This document shows, one piece after another, positions 57,673 to 64,000 of a stretch of DNA of 64,000 nucleotides; the first letter of the stretch is position 1; the number at the start of each line of letters is the position of its first letter. The stretch is from CAZJUP01 sp964549275 (GTDB lineage: Bacteria > Fidelibacterota > Marinisomatia > Marinisomatales > TCS55). Location of the stretch: NCBI GenBank assembly GCA_964549275.1, contig CAZJUP010000010.1, positions 1-64,000 of the forward strand, given 5' to 3'. Below the pieces are notes generated by a model. That model had not been told where the DNA came from. It saw only the letters and a list, made by a program, of their open reading frames with translations, and made no database searches. The position numbers and the translations under genes were made by a program.

Positions 57673-58617
57673 GTGCCTGTGAATCGCCGCCCAAAAAAAT
57701 CAAGCTATTATTATTACACCCTGACCTCGGAGCGAGAATCCGGTGTTCAACAATGGCATTTCCAACGGAAAAAGCTATTGTCTGTTGCTGGTATCGCTGT
57801 TGTTTTCATTTCCCTGATTTTATTCCTAAGTGCGGATGCTCTGTCAACGATTCTTTATAAAGCCAAAATCCAGGATATAAATAAAAACTATAGCCACCTG
57901 ACAAAGACGCTCACACAACTGCAAACACAATTGCAGGATGTAACGGGTCAAATTAGCGAGATCGAGGAAAAAGATAAGGCCATAAGAACCTACGCGAACC
58001 TTCCAAAAATAGACAGCGGCATTCAAAAGCTAGGTATTGGAGGTATGCGGGTTGGCGCCAATTCCGAATTAGACAGGCTCAAGCCGGATGTAAAAACACG
58101 TATTTCTGAACTGGAAATGGATATGGGAGAATTATCCCGGCGTGTAAAAATGGAATTAGCCAGCTATAATACGATGGTTGATAAAGTCAAAGATTATTCA
58201 GACCAACTTCAATCTATTCCTTCAATTCGCCCTGTGCAGGAGGGGTATTTGGGATCCGGGTATGGCTATCGTAAAGACCCTTTTAACGAAAAGGTTCGGT
58301 TTCATTATGGGCAAGATTTTGCAGTGAATACGGGAACAAGGATTTATTCTCCTGCTGACGGTATTGTAAAATATGCCAGTCGCCAAGGCGGATATGGTAA
58401 AGTCATTAAACTGGATCACGGAAATGGATATCGTACATTATATGCCCATTTATCGAAAATAAAGGTAAAACGGGGGGAAGAAATAAAACGGGGAGACCTC
58501 ATCGGAATATCTGGAAATACTGGACGGTCTGCAGGACCTCATCTTCATTATGAAGTCCACCGATACGGAGCCCCACAAAATCCCCTGGATTATTTTTTCA
58601 GTGGTTACCTGAAGTAA
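57673..58617 (+). CDS. M23 family metallo-endopeptidase with coiled coil
   Basis: A 314-residue envelope protein. One N-terminal membrane helix (about 35-58) is followed by a coiled coil (about 65-175) and a C-terminal LytM/M23 peptidase domain. Zn ligands are visible in FHYGQDFA (His, Asp) and HLHYEV (His), and the YAHLSK motif is present. It probably cleaves peptidoglycan cross-bridges or activates other hydrolases, like the EnvC/NlpD family. The start is GTG at 57673, with a second GTG at 57679. Confidence 0.9.
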   Translation: MPVNRRPKKSSYYYYTLTSERESGVQQWHFQRKKLLSVAGIAVVFISLILFLSADALSTILYKAKIQDINKNYSHLTKTLTQLQTQLQDVTGQISEIEEKDKAIRTYANLPKIDSGIQKLGIGGMRVGANSELDRLKPDVKTRISELEMDMGELSRRVKMELASYNTMVDKVKDYSDQLQSIPSIRPVQEGYLGSGYGYRKDPFNEKVRFHYGQDFAVNTGTRIYSPADGIVKYASRQGGYGKVIKLDHGNGYRTLYAHLSKIKVKRGEEIKRGDLIGISGNTGRSAGPHLHYEVHRYGAPQNPLDYFFSGYLK

Positions 58618-58663
58618 CCCTTTTTTCGTCAATCTATCCTACAGTAATTTTCCCTGATAAACT

Positions 58664-59992
58664 ATGAGTAAATCATACGCTATTGAAACTTTTGGCTGCC
58701 AGATGAATGTGGCAGATTCAGAATTGGTTGCAGGACTCCTCCAAAAAGAAGGATATGTTGAATCCAAAGACCTTGAATCTGCCGATGCCATTTTTGTGAA
58801 TACCTGTGCCATTAGGGAACATGCAGAAGAAAAGGTTCACTCCCGCCTTGGAAAATACGGGCGCATAAAGCAGGATCGTCCCCATGTTATTATCGGGATG
58901 CTGGGATGTATGGCTCAACATTTGAAGGATGATATCCTTGAATCCAAACCCTATGTCGATATTGTATTGGGACCGGATTCCTACAGACGTCTTCCTGAAA
59001 TGCTGAAGGAAAGACGGGGAGAGAAAAACCATATTGTTGACACAAAACTTTCTCGATTTGAAGTTTATGAAGATTTATTTCCCAGCAGAAATGAAGGATT
59101 CAATGCCTGGATATCCATAATGAGGGGGTGCGATAAATTCTGTACGTTCTGTATCGTGCCTTTTACCAGAGGCAGAGAACGCAGCCGGTCCATAGAAAGC
59201 ATAGTCAGGGAGACAAAGCAGGCTGTAAGAGATGGTTTTATTGAAATTACTTTGTTGGGTCAAAATGTTAATTCGTATCGCCACGAAAACCGGGAATTTC
59301 ATCATCTCCTTGAGGCGGTGGCACAAATTCCCGGAGTAAAAAGAATTCGGTACACATCTCCCCATCCGCAAGACATGACCGACGAGGTGATTAAAGTGAT
59401 GGCTGATTATGACTCCATTTGTAACTATGTTCATCTTCCTCTTCAGGCAGGAAATAACCAAGTTCTCAAGCGGATGAATCGTACGTATACAAAGCAACAA
59501 TTTTTAACTCTTGCTGAAAAAATCCGTAAGGGATTACCCCATGTGGGACTGTCGACAGATATTATTGTCGGTTTCCCTGGTGAAACTGAAAATCAATTTT
59601 CAGAAACATTGGAGGTGATGGATGCGGTGCGTTTTGATTCAGCGTTTACATTTAAATATTCTGCTCGTCCCGGAACAAAAGCAGCTGAATACACTGATGC
59701 TGTCCCGGAAAAAGATAAACAGAATAGGCTTGAACGATTGATAGATCGCCAAAAAATGCATACATTAGAACGGAATATGAAGATGGTCGGACGGACGGAA
59801 CACATATTAGTTGAAAAAGAAAGTAAGAGGTCTTCTACTCAATGGGCGGGTCGGACTGACAACAATAAATGGGTAATTTTTGATAAAGGGTCCGCTCGGG
59901 TAAAAGATCTGGTTCCCGTGGAGATAACTGAAGCAAAAGGGATTAGCCTCCACGGTAAGATTGTTAAACAACAAGAAATGGAAGCAGCCTGA
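58664..59992 (+). CDS. miaB: tRNA-2-methylthio-N6-dimethylallyladenosine synthase
   Basis: A 442-residue radical SAM methylthiotransferase acting on A37 of tRNAs reading UNN codons. The N-terminal UPF0004 domain has three Cys (FGCQMN, NTCAIRE, GCMAQ); the radical SAM cluster Cys are in CDKFCTFC; a TRAM domain ends the protein. The stop overlaps the lapA-like start by 1 nt (TGATG). Confidence 0.96.
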   Translation: MSKSYAIETFGCQMNVADSELVAGLLQKEGYVESKDLESADAIFVNTCAIREHAEEKVHSRLGKYGRIKQDRPHVIIGMLGCMAQHLKDDILESKPYVDIVLGPDSYRRLPEMLKERRGEKNHIVDTKLSRFEVYEDLFPSRNEGFNAWISIMRGCDKFCTFCIVPFTRGRERSRSIESIVRETKQAVRDGFIEITLLGQNVNSYRHENREFHHLLEAVAQIPGVKRIRYTSPHPQDMTDEVIKVMADYDSICNYVHLPLQAGNNQVLKRMNRTYTKQQFLTLAEKIRKGLPHVGLSTDIIVGFPGETENQFSETLEVMDAVRFDSAFTFKYSARPGTKAAEYTDAVPEKDKQNRLERLIDRQKMHTLERNMKMVGRTEHILVEKESKRSSTQWAGRTDNNKWVIFDKGSARVKDLVPVEITEAKGISLHGKIVKQQEMEAA

Positions 59993-60309
59993 TGAAACTT
60001 GTAAAAATATTCAGCGGATTAGCTGTATTAATTCTCATCCTTATTTTTCTCCTGCAAAACACAGCAGAGGTCAGTGTTAACTTAATTTTTGCAAAATACG
60101 AAAACGTCCATGTTGCTTTTGTCATGGTGGGAGCCTTGGCGCTGGGAATCTTGGTAGGATATGGTGTTGCGGTTACACAAATCCTTACATCTAAGGGAGA
60201 GATTCGGTCATTAAAAGTGAAAAATCGTCGAATTTCAGATGAACTTAATGATTTAAGAAATGTGGCGATTGATGAAGGTATTTATGATGCCGAAGATGGA
60301 GATGCCTGA
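59992..60309 (+). CDS. lapA: LapA-domain (DUF1049) membrane protein
   Basis: A 105-residue protein with two membrane helices (about 5-22 and 43-63) followed by a short coiled coil. The pattern LLQNTAEVSVNLIF matches the lipopolysaccharide assembly protein A domain. In E. coli LapA pairs with LapB, which controls LPS synthesis; a TPR protein similar to LapB follows here by 2 nt, so the pairing seems conserved. The symbol is given on domain and neighbour evidence. Confidence 0.8.
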   Translation: MKLVKIFSGLAVLILILIFLLQNTAEVSVNLIFAKYENVHVAFVMVGALALGILVGYGVAVTQILTSKGEIRSLKVKNRRISDELNDLRNVAIDEGIYDAEDGDA

Positions 60310-60311
60310 CA

Positions 60312-61361
60312 TTGGATATTATTCTATATACTATAATCGCCCTGGTTATTGTCGGGGGTGTTCTTCTCTTTTCCTTTCGCCCCAAAAAGCCTAAAAGGAC
60401 AGAATCTCTTTATACCCAAGCTCTGAATGCCATGGTTAAGGGGGAAACTAAAAAAGCCTTGAATCATCTCAGAGATGTGGTAAAACAGGATACGAATCAC
60501 ATTGATGCCTATATTCAAATGGGGGATATTCAACGGGAGCAGGGAAATCCTCAGCAGGCGTTAAAAATTCACCAATCTTTAACGGTTCGTCCAAATTTGT
60601 CCGATTCACTTCAGAGGGATATTCATAAATCTCTTGCGTTAGACTTTGAACAAACCGGACAGTTAAACAAGGCAAGACAGGAAGCTGAAAGGGTTTTGAA
60701 ATTTGATAAAAAAAGCACTTGGGCGAATCATTTCATTTTAGCGATGGCTGAAAAGAACAGGGATTGGGATCGGGCAGTACATATCGCTAAAATGATACAA
60801 AAAATAAATAAAGTAAAAGATAGCCAACAGTTAAGCCGTTTTCAGGTTTATCAGGGACTGGATCAACTGGAAAAAGGCAACAAAAAAGATGCTGAAGATC
60901 ATTTTAATAAAGCGATCAAACAAGCTCCGAATTATCATTTACCTTATCTTCATCTTGGAGATTTATACGCTGAAGAACGAAACTTAGTGAAAGCAATCGA
61001 AAATTGGGAAATGTTCGCGTTATGCAGCCCTGAAGAGGGAAAAAGCGTTTTTGCAAAAATTGAAGCAGCTTTATTTGATTTAGGACGGTTTAGTGAAGTT
61101 GAAAATTTTTATAAACGAATTTTGGACAAGAACCCATCCAACCTGGATGCTCTTTCAAAATTGGCAAATGTCTTTGAAGAAAAAGGTGAACATCAGAATG
61201 CCCTAACCCTGGTGGAAGATGCCTTATCCCGTTTTGGAGAATCCATTCATGCACGTTTGATGAAATTAAAGTTGTCTTTAAAAGAGGAACGCCCGCATGA
61301 ATTAGCGAATCAAATAGATGTTATCATTGCATTGCTATCAAAAAATGATGAGGAACAATGA
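60312..61361 (+). CDS. LapB-like TPR membrane protein
   Basis: A 349-residue protein with one N-terminal membrane helix (about 3-18) and a cytoplasmic array of tetratricopeptide repeats (for example GDIQREQGNPQQALKIH and LGDLYAEERNLVKAIENWE). Size, topology and position after lapA match LapB (YciM). The C-terminal rubredoxin-like metal site of E. coli LapB (two CxxC) is missing: I see only one Cys in the whole protein. So a LapB role is plausible but not assured. The start is TTG at 60312. Confidence 0.75.
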   Translation: MDIILYTIIALVIVGGVLLFSFRPKKPKRTESLYTQALNAMVKGETKKALNHLRDVVKQDTNHIDAYIQMGDIQREQGNPQQALKIHQSLTVRPNLSDSLQRDIHKSLALDFEQTGQLNKARQEAERVLKFDKKSTWANHFILAMAEKNRDWDRAVHIAKMIQKINKVKDSQQLSRFQVYQGLDQLEKGNKKDAEDHFNKAIKQAPNYHLPYLHLGDLYAEERNLVKAIENWEMFALCSPEEGKSVFAKIEAALFDLGRFSEVENFYKRILDKNPSNLDALSKLANVFEEKGEHQNALTLVEDALSRFGESIHARLMKLKLSLKEERPHELANQIDVIIALLSKNDEEQ

Positions 61362-62209
61362 ATCCCTCACTAAGGGCAATATTCATCGGACTCCTATTTA
61401 CCTCGGTTTTACCAGCCCAAAATGTTGAATTATACCTTTCACTTTTAGAAAAAGGCAGGGTAAGTGAAGTTCGAGAAAATATCCCGGAATTACTGTCCCG
61501 TTATCCTGAGAATTCCGGTGTTCGATTTTTAAAAGCGATAACTACAGAAAATGGGGATTCAGCTATCACACTTTTCAGGACAATTATAGAGGATTATCCC
61601 GAAAGTGAATATGCCTCGGAATCCGCATTAAAGATTGGGGAATATTTATTTGCACGCGGGCTTTACACTCAAGCTTCAAATCAATTAAAGTCATTTTTAT
61701 TCCGTTATCCAAAATCGAAACATCATCAGCAAGCCATGGATTTAATGGTAAATGCCTATGATGCAACAGGTGAAAGTGATTCAGCATTAATCGTCTTAAA
61801 ACAATTAAAAATCATGTATCCGGTATTGAATTATGAAGGGTATGGGATTAAAGGATTGGATTCCCGAACCCGGGAAGCAAAATTAGTAAAATTAGACCCG
61901 AAACGGACATCAAAACGTCTTCAGTCTATTAAGCCTAAGAAAATATTAAAACTGGTTCATAAACCCTTATCCATGGATTGGGTTGTACAGGTTGGTGCAT
62001 TTGGAAAATATCAAAATGCTAAACGGTTGAAATCCATGATTGAGGAAGGTGGCTTCCCAGTGGAAATCCATGAGGTGAATTCCAATGGACGTAGATTGCA
62101 TGCTGTTCGAGTTGTGCGTTTCGAAACCCGTGAAGAAGCAGATAAAACCGGCCAAAAGTTAAGCCACAAGTTTGGGCTGGATTTTAGGCTTATTAAAAAA
62201 CCGAAATAA
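61358..62209 (+). CDS. SPOR-domain protein with TPR-like repeats
   Basis: A 283-residue exported protein. A signal peptide (IFIGLLFTSVLPAQ) leads into a helical region with TPR-like repeats (SALKIGEYLFARGLYTQASNQL and FRYPKSKHHQQAMDL), then a basic linker and a C-terminal SPOR domain (WVVQVGAFGKYQNAKRL to HAVRVVRFETREEAD). It should bind peptidoglycan and may aid division or outer-membrane tethering (inference). It overlaps the LapB-like gene by 4 nt (ATGA). Confidence 0.82.
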   Translation: MNPSLRAIFIGLLFTSVLPAQNVELYLSLLEKGRVSEVRENIPELLSRYPENSGVRFLKAITTENGDSAITLFRTIIEDYPESEYASESALKIGEYLFARGLYTQASNQLKSFLFRYPKSKHHQQAMDLMVNAYDATGESDSALIVLKQLKIMYPVLNYEGYGIKGLDSRTREAKLVKLDPKRTSKRLQSIKPKKILKLVHKPLSMDWVVQVGAFGKYQNAKRLKSMIEEGGFPVEIHEVNSNGRRLHAVRVVRFETREEADKTGQKLSHKFGLDFRLIKKPK

Positions 62210-62236
62210 TTCTCAGGATTTCTGAGTAACAATATT

Positions 62237-62328
62237 GGGAATGATTGCGAGGCTGGTGCCCGCCGCGGTCTTCAAAACCGTTGTCTCCATGCGAGTGGGG
62301 AGCTGGGTTCGATTCCCAGGCGTTCCCG
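62237..62328 (+). tRNA. selC: tRNA-Sec (anticodon TCA), selenocysteine
   Basis: A 92-nt tRNA with all the marks of selenocysteine tRNA. Acceptor stem GGGAATG pairs with CGTTCCC (62321-62327), with an A-G mismatch at the eighth position. D stem GCG-GGC / GCC-CGC (62247-62263) has six pairs with a bulged A and a four-base TGGT loop. Anticodon arm 62265-62281 has loop CTTCAAA, anticodon TCA at 62272-62274. A long variable arm TCTCCA / TGGGGA (62284-62301) and T arm CTGGG-TTCGATT-CCCAG follow. No CCA is encoded. It decodes in-frame UGA as selenocysteine; SelA, SelB and SelD are not in the window. Confidence 0.93.
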
Positions 62329-62421
62329 CAATGTTTAAAAAGTCTGTAAGTTCACACATACGCAGACTTAGCATTTTATATAATTTCCAATCCCCCAATT
62401 CCGGAATTTTCCCAAAAACCG

Positions 62422-62453
62422 CCAATTGGTCTCAAATAGTCCCAATTGGTCTC
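62422..62453. repeat. Direct repeat CCAATTGGTCTC (two copies)
   Basis: The 12-mer CCAATTGGTCTC occurs at 62422-62433 and 62442-62453, start-to-start 20 bp, each containing the palindrome CCAATTGG. Two helical turns apart, they could be a dimeric binding site; alternatively they are remnants of an integration event next to the tRNA. No function can be assigned. Confidence 0.6.
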
Positions 62454-62623
62454 GGTAATGGCATAAAAGTGGCACAAAATTTTGGGTGGATCAGTATGTC
62501 AGAATACCAAAATTCATTTATCCGATCTCCGAAATTGTAAATAATGGAATTGATTTAATTAAATCTGGAACTATTTAAAATTGAAATTGTAAATCCCTAA
62601 AAGGTAATAGAGAAATTGACCTT

Positions 62624-62693
62624 GGCACCCGATTCGGGTAGCCAACTTCAAGCCGGAGGGCTGTCATTAATCTGACAGTTTCCGGCTTTTTTT
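62624..62693 (+). promoter_or_regulatory. Tandem hairpin leader with intrinsic terminator
   Basis: Hairpin 1: GGCACCCG (62624-62631) pairs with CGGGT-A-GCC (62635-62643) with one bulged A. Hairpin 2: AGCCGG (62651-62656) and CTGTCA (62661-62666) pair with TGACAG (62673-62678) and CCGGCT (62682-62687), loop TTAATC, followed by seven T to 62693. The second is a good rho-independent terminator. It lies only 26 nt before the start of the VIT/vWA gene, so it either ends the tRNA-Sec transcript or forms an attenuator/riboswitch-like leader. Confidence 0.75.
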
Positions 62694-62718
62694 ATGCCTA
62701 AACAGGAAGGAAAATATC

Positions 62719-64000
62719 ATGATGAATAAATCAAGTCGCTTCAGGGCAGTTGCACTTTTACTCGTTTTTATTACAACTGCATTTGCGAACCCAAATGATA
62801 AAAAACCGGTCAAGATAAATGAAATAAATACGGGAACTCTGCTTCAAAAAGGAGATGAGCCGGGCAATTTTTATGAATTACCACGGTTGGATACCAATGT
62901 TAAACTGAAAATAGATGGAATCGTCGTGAGCGCAACTGTGGATCAAATGTTTCTCAACAATTCAAATAAACCGATAGAAGCTGTTTATGTTTTCCCCCTC
63001 CCTGATAAGGCTGCTGTCTATGATATGCAAATGCAGGTAAATGATCGATTTATTCAAAGTGTGGTTAAAGAAAGGAAAGAAGCGAAGAAGGCCTATGAGC
63101 GGGCAAAATCAGAGGGGAAACGTGCCTCACTAACGGAACAGGAACGTCCCAATGTATTCACCAATTCAGTGGCAAATATCCTGCCCGGCGATACAATCGT
63201 TGTGCGGCTGAGATTTGTTGATTACCTGGAATATTCCAGTGGTGAATTTAAACTGCGATTTCCTATGGTGGTGGGCCCCCGCTATATCCCGGGTGAACAT
63301 GCAGTCGATTTTAGTGGTAATGGATGGTCATTTGATACGGAGGAGGTACTGGATGGCAGTCGTATTACACCTCCTGTAAGGAAGAAAACGGGGAATACTA
63401 TATCTTTGAAAGTGGATTTGAATGCGGGATTTGCCTTGGGGAAAGTCTGGTCTCCTACCCATTCATTGAATATTAATAATCGTGGTACTGGATTAAGAAC
63501 GATTACTTTTGATAAAAAGAAGGAAGTTCCCAATCGGGATTTTGTGCTTTCATTCAGTTTGTTAAATCCGGACAAGCCCAACAGCGCCTTATTTACATCA
63601 AAAGTGGGTAACGATAAATATTTTATGTCCATGACCATTCCCCCGGTTGAAGGGAGCTATACACCACTTCCAAAAGAGGTCATTTATATACTGGATATAT
63701 CCGGATCCATGGAAGGGGAGTCCATTCGCCAGGCAAAACAGGCAATCTCCCAAGCGATAAGGGGCTTAGGTTCTGAAGATTATTTTAATGTAATCATTTT
63801 TAATGACTATTATTCTCCCTTCTTTGAAAAACCGATGGCTGCTACCCAAAAAATGAAAAACAAAGCATTTGAATATATCATTCGCATTGAGGCCAATGGT
63901 GGAACGGAAGCATTGCCCGCTTTGCTATTTGGCATGAAGCAGATCGGAGTGAGTAACGCATTCCCCATGATTTTCTTTATAACAGATGGTGTTGTTGGAA
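62719..64000 (+). CDS. VIT and von Willebrand factor A domain protein (3' end outside window)
   Basis: An open frame from ATG 62719 (AAGGAA at 62707-62712) that runs off the end after 427 codons. A signal peptide (VALLLVFITTAFA) is followed by a VIT domain (about 55-190; PIEAVYVFPLPDKAAVYDM and FTNSVANILPGDT), then a vWA domain with a complete MIDAS start (YILDISGSMEG) and FFITDGVVG. VIT-vWA proteins occur in inter-alpha-trypsin-inhibitor-like and bacterial surface proteins; here it is probably secreted or surface-bound. The C-terminal part, including any sorting signal, is not visible. Confidence 0.88.
   Translation, partial: MMNKSSRFRAVALLLVFITTAFANPNDKKPVKINEINTGTLLQKGDEPGNFYELPRLDTNVKLKIDGIVVSATVDQMFLNNSNKPIEAVYVFPLPDKAAVYDMQMQVNDRFIQSVVKERKEAKKAYERAKSEGKRASLTEQERPNVFTNSVANILPGDTIVVRLRFVDYLEYSSGEFKLRFPMVVGPRYIPGEHAVDFSGNGWSFDTEEVLDGSRITPPVRKKTGNTISLKVDLNAGFALGKVWSPTHSLNINNRGTGLRTITFDKKKEVPNRDFVLSFSLLNPDKPNSALFTSKVGNDKYFMSMTIPPVEGSYTPLPKEVIYILDISGSMEGESIRQAKQAISQAIRGLGSEDYFNVIIFNDYYSPFFEKPMAATQKMKNKAFEYIIRIEANGGTEALPALLFGMKQIGVSNAFPMIFFITDGVVG

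Larger units (their letters stand above)
62331..62718 (+). other. Gene-free region between tRNA-Sec and the VIT/vWA gene
   Basis: Nearly 390 nt of AT-rich sequence without a credible ORF. It contains a weak hairpin just after the tRNA (AAGTCTG 62340-62346 with CAGACTT 62363-62369), a 12-bp direct repeat (62422 and 62442), and two strong hairpins with a T-run (62624-62693) just before the next gene, all listed separately where they can be supported. Confidence 0.6.

Noticed and set aside
62213..62227. CTCAG/CTGAG hairpin after the SPOR gene
   Set aside because: Only five pairs, no T-run.
62235..62540. Plus-strand ORF of 101 codons across the tRNA-Sec
   Set aside because: It reads through the tRNA and the repeat region; no family resemblance and no independent start signal.

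Overview
The window reads as a piece of a bacterial chromosome from a diderm, peptidoglycan-building member of the Fibrobacterota-Chlorobiota-Bacteroidota neighbourhood. A marine Marinimicrobia (Neomarinimicrobiota)-like lineage is my best guess (inference). Pointers are a PorU-type C25 signal peptidase of the type IX secretion system (T9SS), a subtilase ending in an NPFNPST-type C-terminal sorting domain, a short Bacteroidota-style primary sigma factor without region 1.1, and a meso-diaminopimelate-type MurE (DNPR motif). Almost everything is housekeeping and densely packed. I see no phage, insertion sequence, CRISPR array or defence system.

Layout. (1) 297-5763: surface and accessory genes, namely a beta-propeller lipoprotein, a T9SS-sorted subtilase, a receiver-only response regulator overlapping antisense a PhoPQ-activated-type lipoprotein, and an ArfB-like rescue factor. 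(2) 5863-9830 (+): hexose-phosphate mutase, polyprenyl synthase, PGI/PMI isomerase and a DUF151 nuclease, closed by a terminator lying inside the 3' end of rnc. (3) 9834-16399 (-): yceD-rpmF-plsX-fabH-fabD-fabG-acpP-fabF-rnc, a classic fatty acid operon including a 59-residue L32 gene. (4) 16490-25317 (-): an unusual Cys-rich membrane protein, a SPOR lipoprotein, ndk, sucD-sucC, a cyclic-2,3-diphosphoglycerate-synthase-like GTPase, pruA and dusB. (5) 25590-26759 (+): a small outer-membrane-like protein and L28. (6) 26989-43750 (-): a complete, uninterrupted dcw cluster mraZ-rsmH-ftsL-ftsI-murE-murF-mraY-murD-ftsW-murG-murC-murB-ftsQ-ftsA-ftsZ without ddl, preceded by a promoter overlaid with GTGGGT MraZ boxes. 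(7) 43895-49461 (-): RodZ-like protein, small lipoprotein, maf, porU. (8) 49652-62209 (+): acnA, serA, gatB, an FAD oxidoreductase, a small membrane protein, a coiled-coil protein, primary sigma factor, an M23 endopeptidase, miaB, LapA/LapB-like proteins and a SPOR protein. (9) 62237-64000 (+): a selenocysteine tRNA, a gene-free stretch with repeats and two strong hairpins, then a VIT/vWA protein running off the end.

The genes combine into envelope growth (dcw, RodZ, SPOR, M23, LapA/B), fatty acid and phospholipid initiation, TCA-cycle steps (aconitase, succinyl-CoA synthetase) and T9SS maturation. The least ordinary items are the tRNA-Sec locus with its structured leader, the Cys-rich membrane protein, the amputated response regulator and the terminator built into the rnc coding sequence. 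I did not find anything I would call a clearly new biological system.
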